A stretch of 24,760 nucleotides of DNA from a virus, in the IMG/VR virus record IMGVR_UViG_3300021170_000067, positions 1-24,760 of that record. The stretch is one strand, 5' to 3'. Of the stretch, positions 14,748-21,574 are shown one piece after another. Position 1 is the first letter of the stretch. Every line of letters begins with the position of its first letter. The position numbers were made by a program, and so were the translations under genes. Under the pieces are notes generated by a model that was not told the origin of the DNA, did not search any database, and was given only the letters and a program-made list of their open reading frames with translations.

Positions 14748-14972
14748 TCATGCGGCGGCGCCCACATCTCGCCGATCAAAGGCATCTGCTGGGATAGCGC
14801 CTCTGGAATAGGCGCTGAGCCTCTTGGCGAGCCCAAGAGACGCGGGGCGCCTGCCAGCCAGAATGTTCGACAGGTGAGCTTCGGAGCAGCCCACCTGACG
14901 GGCTACGTCAGCCTGGCGTGGCTTGATTGGCTGTTCTTCCAACCACTCAACGAATGGGTGCTTGATTTCCAT
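14748..14972 (-). CDS. Cro-like HTH repressor, 74 aa
   Basis: A helix-turn-helix occupies residues about 18-42 (A-D-V-A-R-Q-V-G-C-S-E-A-H-L-S-N-I-L). It is small, like Cro/YdaS-type repressors, and is the first gene of the leftward transcript. The ATG at 14972 is chosen. An in-frame GTG at 14990 lies within the promoter. With the promoter placed as below, the message would begin at or next to this ATG, making it leaderless. It probably competes with the phage repressor for the 15-bp operators. Confidence 0.85.
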   Translation of the reverse strand: MEIKHPFVEWLEEQPIKPRQADVARQVGCSEAHLSNILAGRRPASLGLAKRLSAYSRGAIPADAFDRRDVGAAA

Positions 14973-14980
14973 GGCCGCTA

Positions 14981-15032
14981 AATTTGCCACGGGAAAAGTT
15001 GTCCGTCAACAGAAAAGTTTTCTAGTGGAAAA
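14981..15032 (-). promoter_or_regulatory. Leftward immunity promoter with two operators (O1, O2)
   Basis: The -35 TTGACG is at 15004-15009 and the -10 CAAATT at 14981-14986, 17 bp apart (read leftward). Operator O1 is at 14983-14997 (as TTTTCCCGTGGCAAA on the minus strand) and O2 at 15018-15032 (TTTTCTAGTGGAAAA). Their centres are 35 bp apart. O1 covers the -10; O2 reaches the start codon of the repressor gene. Confidence 0.8.
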
Positions 15033-15379
15033 TGGACACCGAAGTACCGACTCCCGACGATTGGGGCATGACCTTCAAGCCTCCCAAGCGCGGGCGCCGG
15101 CTGTTCTTAGGCGAATGGCTGGACCGGCTCGGGCGTAAGCCAGTCGATCTGGCTGACGCTGTGGGCGTCGGAGAATCGTATATTTCCAACCTTGTTAATC
15201 ATAGGAAAAAGAATCCGTCTAGCGCGCTAATGCTTGATATTTCAGAGTTTCTTGGGATTGCGGTCAACGATCTATATCGTCCGCCACCGCCGCGCACCGC
15301 GATCGAATCCACCCGACAACTCGACCCCGCTCAGTTGGCGATTCTCAGCCGACTGCTGGACGACATGAATAAGCGCTAA
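15032..15379 (+). CDS. XRE-family phage repressor (CI-like)
   Basis: The 115-aa product has an N-terminal extension and an XRE helix-turn-helix at about 36-75 (V-D-L-A-D-A-V-G-V-G-E-S-Y-I-S-N-L). The C-terminal L-A-I-L-S-R-L-L-D-D-M could dimerise. There is no LexA/CI-type peptidase domain, so induction by self-cleavage is unlikely. It lies between two outward-facing, operator-bearing promoters, as lambda cI lies between oL and oR, which makes it the likely lysogeny repressor. The ATG at 15032 uses the last base of operator O2. A later ATG at 15068 is an alternative start. Confidence 0.85.
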   Translation: MDTEVPTPDDWGMTFKPPKRGRRLFLGEWLDRLGRKPVDLADAVGVGESYISNLVNHRKKNPSSALMLDISEFLGIAVNDLYRPPPPRTAIESTRQLDPAQLAILSRLLDDMNKR

Positions 15380-15431
15380 ACCATTGTAACAAGTAGAACA
15401 TTTAGCGAACCATCAACACTCGGAAACTTTC

Positions 15432-15483
15432 TTTTCCAGCGGAAAAGATTTCTATTGACGCCATAGTTTTCCCGTGGCAAAGT
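15432..15483 (+). promoter_or_regulatory. Rightward immunity promoter with two operators (O3, O4)
   Basis: The -35 TTGACG is at 15455-15460 and the -10 CAAAGT at 15478-15483, 17 bp apart. Operator O3 is at 15432-15446 (TTTTCCAGCGGAAAA) and O4 at 15467-15481 (TTTTCCCGTGGCAAA, identical to O1 on the other strand). Centres are 35 bp apart. It drives the rightward operon from 15508. Confidence 0.8.
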
Positions 15484-15507
15484 CTCTCCATCGAACCGGA
15501 GAGCTAC

Positions 15508-15846
15508 ATGTCCCGTCTCAACCTCGACCACCAGCTGTACCTGATCATCAAGCGCCACCGGCTCGGCGCCTTCTCGATCGAGCGCGACGTGACGTCGATG
15601 AACCGAGCCGAGACGATCAAGGCAGTCGCAGCCGACCCGGCCGACGTGGCTGCGGTGATCGAGTTCAACGCGGTCGAGGGTACGAGCCGAGACGCGACCA
15701 GCGACTTGGCGAAAGAGATCGCCGATCGCGCTGGCGATGATTGCCATCCGATCAGCGCCGCGCTCTACGAGTTCATTTCCGACCATGCCGGCATCGACTG
15801 CGCGCACGGGCTGCGCGTGTTCGATCCGAACTTCGCAGCAGCTTAA
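15508..15846 (+). CDS. First gene of the rightward early operon, 112 aa, unknown function
   Basis: A GGAGAG site precedes the ATG at 15508, which lies about 18 bases after the expected transcription start of the operator-controlled promoter. The product is soluble and helical, with E-R-D-V-T-S-M-N-R-A-E-T-I-K near the start and Ala/Asp-rich centre. No domain is recognised. Being the first product made when the repressor is lost, it may be a host-directed or regulatory early protein. Confidence 0.75.
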   Translation: MSRLNLDHQLYLIIKRHRLGAFSIERDVTSMNRAETIKAVAADPADVAAVIEFNAVEGTSRDATSDLAKEIADRAGDDCHPISAALYEFISDHAGIDCAHGLRVFDPNFAAA

Positions 15847-15863
15847 CACGGGGAGAGTGAACC

Positions 15864-16445
15864 ATGGCTGAACGCATGCTGCGCTCCATTACGATCCGCT
15901 ATGTCGAAGGTGACGAGGTTAAAACCGCCCGCGCATTCCAAATCACCCAACGGAACGCATATAGCGACGAGCCGCGTAAATATAAAACATTCTCCGTTCT
16001 TCACGGCGACACGCTTTTCGCCGCATCCATGATGGATCGCGCCCTGGACGATCTCGTAACGTGGCGCACTCGTTATGCTCCCTACACCGATATGTGGGTG
16101 CGCTTTGGAGACGTGTTCCAGGTTGTCGTCAACCAAATCTCTGAATTTCAGGACGAGTTTTTGTCGAAAGACGTGACGGCTGGAACTGATGACGCCCTCG
16201 TAAAACTGCTCACTTGGAAAGAGGATTGTCGGGCAATTCTCGAAACGTGGATCGCTGCGCGCGAACAAGTCAAATACATCATGGACGCGATCAGCGAAGC
16301 GGAGACGATCTTTGGTCGCCTGCGTCAGCAGGACCGCGACTGCATGACCTGCGGAAAGACATTCAAGAGCTTCGGGCCGGGACACCGGCTCTGCGATAAG
16401 TGCAGCAAAACGCCGTCCGGATTGGACGAATTGAGTGTCGCATGA
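15864..16445 (+). CDS. 193-aa protein with C-terminal zinc ribbon
   Basis: The protein is mainly helical in its middle, with aromatic residues, and ends in a zinc-finger-like motif, C-M-T-C-G-K-T-F ... L-C-D-K-C (about 164-187). The N-terminal 60 residues are beta-rich and basic. A GGGGAGAG site precedes the ATG. The zinc ribbon suggests nucleic-acid binding or a partner role in the early operon. The family is not recognised. Confidence 0.75.
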   Translation: MAERMLRSITIRYVEGDEVKTARAFQITQRNAYSDEPRKYKTFSVLHGDTLFAASMMDRALDDLVTWRTRYAPYTDMWVRFGDVFQVVVNQISEFQDEFLSKDVTAGTDDALVKLLTWKEDCRAILETWIAAREQVKYIMDAISEAETIFGRLRQQDRDCMTCGKTFKSFGPGHRLCDKCSKTPSGLDELSVA

Positions 16446-16582
16446 GGATGTCAACCATGACCCGCGATCCCGGCTTCTACACCAAGCCCGTCTACCGCCC
16501 CAGCGCCATTCCCTACCTCATCGCTGGCGCCTTATGGGTGCTGATCGTGTTCACGGGCGGCCATTTGATTGGCTGGATTTGA
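16442..16582 (+). CDS. Small single-pass membrane protein, 46 aa
   Basis: The ATG at 16442 overlaps the stop of the preceding gene (ATGA). Residues about 22-44 form a hydrophobic helix (I-P-Y-L-I-A-G-A-L-W-V-L-I-V-F) after a short basic, Tyr/Pro-rich N-terminus. It would sit in the inner membrane. The function is unknown. Small early membrane proteins of temperate phages often act in exclusion or membrane disturbance, but nothing here shows it. Confidence 0.65.
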   Translation: MRMSTMTRDPGFYTKPVYRPSAIPYLIAGALWVLIVFTGGHLIGWI

Positions 16583-16599
16583 AAGGGAGGGTAGCTGAA

Positions 16600-16860
16600 A
16601 TGTCGATCAGTTCGGAAAATATCCTGTTCAACTGGCGCGTCAGCGTGATCGAGGCCAACGCGAGCGAAATCGAAGGCTATGCCCATTTGTTCGACCGCCT
16701 CGGTCATTGGGATACGGCCATGGAGAAATTCGATCTGCGCCGGTCAGCTCAGCGCTTACGCGAAGCTGCCGCCAAGATCGACAACATCGCCGATCAGATT
16801 CAAGGGCCGGTAACGGCCTTCCCTGATTTCGAGGCAATGAAACAGCAGGCGGCGGAGTGA
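16600..16860 (+). CDS. Small helical protein, 86 aa, unknown function
   Basis: The start at 16600 has a GGGAGGG site at a good distance. An open frame further upstream lacks one. The product is mostly helical, with F-D-R-L-G-H-W-D-T-A-M-E-K and repeated Ala/Arg/Asp. It overlaps the Gp157-like gene by one base (TGATG). Its place just before recombination genes suggests a helper role in the early operon, but there is no motif to confirm it. Confidence 0.65.
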   Translation: MSISSENILFNWRVSVIEANASEIEGYAHLFDRLGHWDTAMEKFDLRRSAQRLREAAAKIDNIADQIQGPVTAFPDFEAMKQQAAE

Positions 16861-17366
16861 TGACGATGCTGCGCCTCAATCAGAATATCGTTCGCCAGCA
16901 AATCGACAACCTGTTGGTCGCTTACCCCGAGTTGCGGGAGGATGAAATCCTGCGCTCAGACACCGTCGAGGGCGAGACCGAGGCATTTGAATTCCTCGCC
17001 ATGATCGTTCAACTGATCGAGGACACGAAGGCACTGCAGGACGGTACGTCGGCCCGGATCGATGAGTTGAAGGCCCGCGTCCAGCGGTTCGAGCGGCGCG
17101 AGGAAAGCCTTCGCTCGCTGGCTTTCAAGATCATGCAGGCTGCCGATCTGAAAAAGGCCGAACTGCCATGTGCGACGCTCTCGGTTCGCCGAGTTCCGAC
17201 GAAGATTGTCATCACAGACGAATCCGCGCTGCCGGATATCGCCTGCAGGTTCGTGCGTAAGCCAGACATGGCGAAGATCAGGGAGTTGCTGACCGACGCG
17301 ACGGCTTTCTGCGCCGGTGCCGAACTGAGCAACGGCGGCGAAACTCTTTCCATTCGGGTGAAGTGA
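16860..17366 (+). CDS. Siphovirus Gp157-like protein
   Basis: The 168-aa product shows the long coiled-coil helix typical of Gp157 (about 40-95: A-R-I-D-E-L-K-A-R-V-Q-R-F-E-R-R-E-E), followed by L-K-K-A-E-L-P-C-A-T-L-S-V-R and a beta-rich C-terminus. Gp157 proteins are common next to single-strand annealing proteins in phage recombination modules and have been linked to phage resistance in lactococci, though their biochemistry is not settled. It is followed at once by the Rad52-type gene, which fits this pairing. Confidence 0.85.
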   Translation: MTMLRLNQNIVRQQIDNLLVAYPELREDEILRSDTVEGETEAFEFLAMIVQLIEDTKALQDGTSARIDELKARVQRFERREESLRSLAFKIMQAADLKKAELPCATLSVRRVPTKIVITDESALPDIACRFVRKPDMAKIRELLTDATAFCAGAELSNGGETLSIRVK

Positions 17367-17368
17367 CC

Positions 17369-18040
17369 ATGTTCGACCAATTGCGAGCCCCCTTCCCGCC
17401 GGATCGTATCTCCTGGCGCGTCGGTGCGACGAACAAAGACAAGACCAAGGGCATGGCGCTGGCCTATATCGACAGCCGCGACGTGCAGGATCGTCTCGAC
17501 CAAGTATGCGGCCCCGCTGGGTGGCAATGCCGATATCCTCACGCCAACACCAAGACGGTCTGCGAGATCGGCATCAAGGTTGGCGACGAATGGATATGGA
17601 AAGCTGATGGTGCCGGCGACAGCGACGTGGAGGCCGAGAAGGGGGCGCTTTCTGATGCCTTCAAACGCGCGGCCGTGAAGTGGGGCATCGGCCGCTATCT
17701 CTACGACGTGCAGTCGCCGTGGATCGAGATCGAGGCTTACGGTAAATCCTACAAGATCAAAGACAGCGAATACGCCAAGTTGCGCAAGTCGCTCGGGAGC
17801 GAATGGCGCCAACCTGCGCCTACTCGTGCGGTAGCGGATGATAGCCCGAAGATCGGCGACGCCGCCCTTGGCTTCATCGACAAGCTCGACCAATGCGCGA
17901 CCGTCAAGGCGCTGGATAATTACGGGGCAGGGATCGCGGTAGAAATCTCCAAATTGCCGGCGGATCAGGCAGATGTCGTGCGTGGACATTTCGCCTCGCG
18001 CAAGAAAGCACTCAAACAGGCCGAAAACCTTGCAGCATGA
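17369..18040 (+). CDS. Rad52/Rad22-family single-strand annealing protein
   Basis: This 223-aa protein is a phage recombinase that anneals complementary single strands. The Rad52-type core covers about residues 5-125, with I-S-W-R-V-G, L-A-Y-I-D-S-R-D-V, and the strongly conserved D-A-F-K-R-A-A-V-K-W-G-I-G-R-Y-L-Y (97-113). The C-terminal 70 residues are a linker and helical tail. ATG at 17369 is the better start; a GTG two codons up is also possible. No partner exonuclease was found nearby. Confidence 0.9.
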   Translation: MFDQLRAPFPPDRISWRVGATNKDKTKGMALAYIDSRDVQDRLDQVCGPAGWQCRYPHANTKTVCEIGIKVGDEWIWKADGAGDSDVEAEKGALSDAFKRAAVKWGIGRYLYDVQSPWIEIEAYGKSYKIKDSEYAKLRKSLGSEWRQPAPTRAVADDSPKIGDAALGFIDKLDQCATVKALDNYGAGIAVEISKLPADQADVVRGHFASRKKALKQAENLAA

Positions 18041-18570
18041 GCATTCCAGCAGCCTTCCGAGCGACCTATTCCGACTGGCGCCTCGTGCGTTCGCGCAAGG
18101 TTGTCCAGATCGTTCTTGAAGTTCCGCTGGAGGGGTCATCAGAGGCTTACGACGTTCTCGGCGGAATGCCAAATCCTGCCGCAGAAACCTGGTGCGCCAT
18201 CGCGCGCCTTGATCACCAGCGAACAGAGGACACGATAGCACCCGCAAGTGCTCATGGCACACAACGAACGCAACAGCCCGCATCGGAGCGCCCGTCCCAC
18301 CCAAACCCGGCTCCGGTGCGGGCGCTTCGCAACTATCCCCAACAGGCCGGCATTTACTCCAGCAAGCCCGCGTTCTGGAAATTCGCGCAGGAGCGCGATC
18401 ATCCCGAAGTCGTCGACGCCGATACGGCCGCCGATTATATCCGCATGTACTGCGGGATCGAAACTCGAAAACAAATTCAGCCTGGGACGCAAGCCGAGCA
18501 ACGCTGGCTTCTTCTCGTTTCGGCATTCATGGCGTGGGAACGCGCGCCAGCATGCGGGATCGTGGCATGA
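18037..18570 (+). CDS. Conserved-looking phage protein, 177 aa, unknown function
   Basis: The ATG at 18037 overlaps the stop of the annealing-protein gene (ATGA). The N-terminal 60 residues look like a small beta-sheet domain (W-R-L-V-R-S-R-K-V-V-Q-I-V-L-E-V-P-L), followed by a Pro/Thr/Gln-rich linker and a helical C-terminal domain with W-K-F-A-Q-E-R-D and I-R-M-Y-C-G-I. The family is not recognised. Coupling to the recombinase suggests a role in the recombination module. Confidence 0.7.
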   Translation: MSIPAAFRATYSDWRLVRSRKVVQIVLEVPLEGSSEAYDVLGGMPNPAAETWCAIARLDHQRTEDTIAPASAHGTQRTQQPASERPSHPNPAPVRALRNYPQQAGIYSSKPAFWKFAQERDHPEVVDADTAADYIRMYCGIETRKQIQPGTQAEQRWLLLVSAFMAWERAPACGIVA

Positions 18571-18932
18571 CGCGCGCCCTTGCCGAGTGGATTGGCAAAA
18601 CTGCGGACAGCGCTGTTCCGCCACGAGTGCGCTTGCGCATCTTCCAGCGTTTCGACGGTTGCTGTCAGTGCGGTTGCGGGCGCAAGATCGCTGTAGGCGA
18701 GCGCTGGGACTGTGAAGACGCGGTTGCGCTGGTTAATGGAGGCGAGCGACGCGAATCCAATCTGCGCCCGTTCCTGACTGAGCATCACAAGCCCAAGACT
18801 GCGGACGATGTCGCCATCAAGTCCAAGACCTACCGCATGGCGCGGCGGCACGCGGGGGTGAAGCGGCCGAGGACTATCACCCGCTGGCGCCGTTTTGACA
18901 AGACGCCGGTCATCGCCCCGAGGGAACGATAA
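18567..18932 (+). CDS. HNH-type nuclease-like protein with a missing His
   Basis: The ATG at 18567 overlaps the upstream stop (ATGA). The 121-aa protein has the HNH frame: a Cys-rich C-Q-C-G-C-G (33-38), then A-L-V-N-G-G-E-R-R-E-S-N-L-R-P (about 54-68) and H-H-K-P-K-T (73-78). In normal members a His follows the Cys/Asp-rich W-x-x-(D/E) position; here Asp51 stands there (W-D-C-E-D). The change from His is one base. Catalysis may be lost or altered, but the metal-binding frame and fold seem kept. Confidence 0.75.
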   Translation: MTRALAEWIGKTADSAVPPRVRLRIFQRFDGCCQCGCGRKIAVGERWDCEDAVALVNGGERRESNLRPFLTEHHKPKTADDVAIKSKTYRMARRHAGVKRPRTITRWRRFDKTPVIAPRER

Positions 18933-19246
18933 TGGGCTTCAACACAGTCGCCGTCATCTACAACGACCACACCCATCGCCTAGCTGCCGACGACGGCACG
19001 CTGTCGCGTCGGATCGCCGATGCCATGCGAAGCTGGTCCTTCCGTGACCGCGACCGCATGGCAGTAAACTTCGGCGCCGGGATGATCTGCTCGCAGGCTC
19101 ATGCCGACCACGATCAAATTGTGGTTGTCGGGCAGAACCAAGGGCGCCCGCTCTCGGAATGCAACGACCTTGATTTCATGGCCCTCCACGAGCTTGCAAA
19201 AGCACTGGAGCGCCATGGGTGGAAGGTCAAAGAGCCGAAGCGATGA
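18932..19246 (+). CDS. Conserved phage protein of unknown function, 104 aa
   Basis: The ATG at 18932 shares one base with the preceding stop. The protein has an alternating beta/helix pattern with I-Y-N-D-H-T-H, F-G-A-G-M-I-C-S-Q-A-H-A-D-H-D-Q-I-V-V-V-G and a helical end with L-H-E-L-A-K-A-L-E. The histidine-rich centre could bind metal. No known family was recognised. The gene lies between the HNH-like and excisionase-like genes in one transcript. Confidence 0.65.
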   Translation: MGFNTVAVIYNDHTHRLAADDGTLSRRIADAMRSWSFRDRDRMAVNFGAGMICSQAHADHDQIVVVGQNQGRPLSECNDLDFMALHELAKALERHGWKVKEPKR

Positions 19247-19488
19247 GCGTCCCCCTTTCCCATCTTCGTGCTTGCCCCCGGCGCGGCTTGTCCCGCACCG
19301 AGGCAGCTCAGTACGTCGGCGTGGGGGAGACCAAGTTCGACGAAATGCGCGCGGATGGCCGGATGCCTAGGCCAGTCGAGATCGACGGCCGAAAGCTGTG
19401 GGACATCCGGGACCTGGATATGGCCTTCGATGCCCTCAAGGGCGAAACTGCGGCCCCCTCCATCGTCAACTCGTGGGCCGACCGATGA
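19243..19488 (+). CDS. AlpA/MerR-type excisionase-like DNA-binding protein
   Basis: The 81-aa product has L-S-R-T-E-A-A-Q-Y-V-G-V-G-E-T-K-F (about 16-32) followed by R-M-P-R-P-V-E-I-D-G-R-K-L-W, the winged helix pattern of AlpA and phage Xis proteins. Its stop overlaps the integrase start (ATGA), so the two are made together. The likely role is to bend att-site DNA and favour excision, or to control integrase. The ATG at 19243 overlaps the previous stop. Confidence 0.8.
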   Translation: MSVPLSHLRACPRRGLSRTEAAQYVGVGETKFDEMRADGRMPRPVEIDGRKLWDIRDLDMAFDALKGETAAPSIVNSWADR

Positions 19489-20519
19489 CCAAGATCAAGT
19501 TGCCCTACCTCAACGAGTACCGCGACCGTCACGGCCGAATGCGCCGCTACGTCAGGCGCCCCGGCTGCCGTTCCGTGGCAATCCCAGGATTGCCGGGCTC
19601 GCCGGCATTCATGGATGCCTACCGGGCGGCCATGGATGGCCCTGCGCCGAAGCCGCACCAGAGGGTCGTTTCTGGCTCGCTAAAGGCCCTCACGATGGAC
19701 TACTTCGTGTCCATCAAATTCACCAAGCTCGCCCCCGGTTCACAGGCGCTCTATCGGAAGGCGATCAATCCGGTTCTGGAAAAGGACGGTCACCGCCTGG
19801 CCGCCGACATGCCTTCCGAAATGGCGGAGACGATCATCGCCGAGATCGGCGCCCGCTCGCCTGGCATGGCGAACATCGCCCGCGCTGTTCTTCGCAACGT
19901 GTTCAAGATCGCGATCAAGCGGAAGATCCGCAAGGACAACCCCTTCGTCGAAGTGCCCAAATACGAACTGGGATCCCATCACACCTGGACCGAAGCCGAG
20001 CTCCAGCAGTTCGAGACCCGTTGGCCGCTCGGCACCCGCCAGCGGCTTGCCTATGATTTATTGCTCTGGACGACCCAGCGGGTGGGCGATGTGGCCCGCA
20101 TGGGGCGCGCCGATATAGCCGAGAGCATGATCCGTGGCGTACAGCAGAAAACCGGTACCGAGTTCGCGGTCCCGATCCGGCCCGAGCTCGCCGCGTCGAT
20201 GCGAGCGTGCCCGGCCAAGGGCCTGAGCCTGATCGGCGACACCGCTGGGCGCCCCTATAGCTCGAGGGGTCTGCAGGCGATGATGGCACGCGCGATCGAG
20301 GCTGCGGGGCTCCCGGAACGTTGCGTCGCCCATGGTCTCCGTAAGGCCGGAATGCGCCGCCTCGCCGAGAAAGGCGCCTCCACGAAGCAGCTGCAGGCGA
20401 TCTCGGGCCATAAGACGCTCGCCGAGGTGCAGCGCTATACGGATGCCGCCGAGCGTGAAGGCTTGGCCCGCGATGGAATGGCGAAGCTGGACGGTTCTAC
20501 TAACCGGGGTGGTGTGTAG
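19485..20519 (+). CDS. int: Tyrosine integrase
   Basis: The 344-aa protein is a phage-type tyrosine recombinase. The catalytic set is complete: Arg199 (T-Q-R-V-G-D), Lys222 (Q-K-T-G), His283 and Arg286 (V-A-H-G-L-R), His309 (I-S-G-H-K) and the nucleophile Tyr318 (V-Q-R-Y-T). A core-binding domain fits residues about 65-150. It joins attP to attB. The ATG at 19485 overlaps the excisionase-like gene. Its length and intact residues suggest it is active. It is the last gene of the operator-controlled rightward transcript. Confidence 0.95.
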   Translation: MTKIKLPYLNEYRDRHGRMRRYVRRPGCRSVAIPGLPGSPAFMDAYRAAMDGPAPKPHQRVVSGSLKALTMDYFVSIKFTKLAPGSQALYRKAINPVLEKDGHRLAADMPSEMAETIIAEIGARSPGMANIARAVLRNVFKIAIKRKIRKDNPFVEVPKYELGSHHTWTEAELQQFETRWPLGTRQRLAYDLLLWTTQRVGDVARMGRADIAESMIRGVQQKTGTEFAVPIRPELAASMRACPAKGLSLIGDTAGRPYSSRGLQAMMARAIEAAGLPERCVAHGLRKAGMRRLAEKGASTKQLQAISGHKTLAEVQRYTDAAEREGLARDGMAKLDGSTNRGGV

Positions 20520-20607
20520 TAGATCGTGCATGTCAATAGACTGAACTTAATACAGAATTTGCGTATGTCGAGTAAACCGAAAGTTAACGAAAATAAACGG
20601 CTGATCA
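20520..20607. other. Intergenic region after integrase: candidate attachment site
   Basis: This 88-bp, AT-richer stretch lies directly after the integrase stop, a common place for attP or a prophage junction. I could not find a tRNA fragment or a convincing core repeat. A weak promoter toward the 20608 gene is possible but not clear. Confidence 0.3.
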
Positions 20608-20862
20608 ATGACTTGGCTTTACTACCTTATTCGCGATCTCCCGTTGAAACCCATAGGGTTTTTCGAGCGGCTACTAACCCGTTTCCAGGAAATCGCTGGA
20701 ACCGTGGCGATTACAGCCTACGCCCTCACCTACATCGCTCTCGCGATTCATTTCGGCGTGGATCTCCGCTGCCGCCCCGGCGAGGTCACCACCACCAACG
20801 GGCGCGAGCTGTGCAAGGCGTCCAGCGCCAACACGTCAGTCAAAAGTTACGGGAGAAACTAA
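20608..20862 (+). CDS. Small membrane protein, 84 aa
   Basis: Residues 31-50 form a hydrophobic helix (T-V-A-I-T-A-Y-A-L-T-Y-I-A-L-A-I), with a basic N-terminus (R, K, R before it) and a polar tail with two cysteines. This suggests one transmembrane pass with the N-terminus inside. No clear RBS precedes the ATG. The gene is the first to the right of the integrase and immediately before the first pentamer array. Role unknown. Confidence 0.65.
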   Translation: MTWLYYLIRDLPLKPIGFFERLLTRFQEIAGTVAITAYALTYIALAIHFGVDLRCRPGEVTTTNGRELCKASSANTSVKSYGRN

Positions 20863-20865
20863 CGC

Positions 20866-20989
20866 CACAACACCACACCGGACGCCACACCGCTACACGA
20901 CACTGCACCACACGACGCTACAGCCTCACAACACGCCACTTCACGTCACAGGACCGCACGTCCCAACACCGCACCGCACGACACACCAC
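20866..20989 (+). repeat. Pentamer array A: CAC plus two free bases, 25 units
   Basis: Read in steps of five, triplets starting at 20866 give 25 units: 19 are CAC and the other six differ by one base (GAC, CGC, CAG or CCC). One spacer, at 20924-20926, has three bases; all others have two, and the spacer bases vary freely. The array runs from just after the previous stop to just before the RBS of the 21004 gene. It cannot encode a fixed peptide because its period is not a multiple of three. Confidence 0.9.
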
Positions 20990-21003
20990 AACGGAGAACG
21001 ACC

Positions 21004-21567
21004 ATGTATCGAGCCCACGTCATGATCAAAGGCATCGCACCTCTGTCTCAGTCCCGAATGCACGGCACGCCATTCCTCGATGGGGAGTCCCATGAGGACT
21101 ACGACCTCCGCACTTGGCGCGAGAAGTGCAACTTCGATGAAAGCGGCGTCGTCTACGTGCCGGCAATGGCGCTCAAGCAGGCGATGGACGCTGCCGCGAA
21201 GCGTCTTTCGATCCCGGACCCCGACAACAAGCGCGCCAACTTTACGAAGTATTTCGCCTCGGACGTGATCTGCGAACAGCACTTGAGCATCGGCATCCGC
21301 AAGGACGACATGGCCGGCATTACGATTTCGGCCAATGTGGACGGCGTGCGCGGCAGTGGCAAGCGCGTCCCGCGCCGGTTCCCGCAAACCCCTGAGTGGC
21401 GCGGATCGACCACGTTCCTGGTGATGGAGGAAAAGATCAAGCCGGACATCTTCGAACGCGTGCTCGCTTGCGCGGGTCGGTCAATCGGCGTTGGACAATT
21501 CCGGCCCGAGCGCGGCGGCCTCAATGGCCGGTTCGAAGTCCTCGGAGTGAAATACGAGAAAATCTAA
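21004..21567 (+). CDS. 187-aa conserved-type phage protein flanked by pentamer arrays
   Basis: An A-C-G-G-A-G site ends array A just before the ATG at 21004. The protein starts with a beta strand and G-I-A-P-L-S-Q-S-R, has V-Y-V-P-A-M-A-L-K-Q-A-M-D-A-A-A-K (50-66), K-R-V-P-R-R-F-P-Q-T-P-E-W-R-G (120-134), and a C-terminal glycine-rich loop I-G-V-G-Q-F-R-P-E-R-G-G-L-N-G-R-F (161-177). It resembles a recurring phage family of unknown function. The glycine-rich loop near the end recalls RAMP (Cas5/6/7-type) RNA-binding folds; this is a hypothesis only. Arrays on both sides make self-regulation or array binding a prime question. Confidence 0.8.
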   Translation: MYRAHVMIKGIAPLSQSRMHGTPFLDGESHEDYDLRTWREKCNFDESGVVYVPAMALKQAMDAAAKRLSIPDPDNKRANFTKYFASDVICEQHLSIGIRKDDMAGITISANVDGVRGSGKRVPRRFPQTPEWRGSTTFLVMEEKIKPDIFERVLACAGRSIGVGQFRPERGGLNGRFEVLGVKYEKI

Positions 21568-21574
21568 TGTGCGC

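Noticed and set aside
13705-14751. A 348-aa open frame on the minus strand
   Set aside because: It runs in another frame through the 118-aa regulator and antisense to the 94-aa gene, has no RBS, and shows no domain.
15374-15407. Seven-base inverted repeat after the repressor gene as a terminator
   Set aside because: The stem is short and AT-containing, the loop is 20 bases, and no T-tract follows.
15376-15849. A 157-aa open frame on the minus strand
   Set aside because: It covers the right operator region and is antisense to the first early gene; its codons over the operators make no protein-like sequence.
17009-18526. A 505-aa open frame on the minus strand
   Set aside because: It is antisense to the Gp157-like and Rad52-type genes, which have firm family motifs.
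20526-21095. A 189-aa open frame through pentamer array A
   Set aside because: The His/Thr/Arg-rich product is a by-product of the CAC repeats. The period of five is not a coding period, and the frame crosses two better genes.
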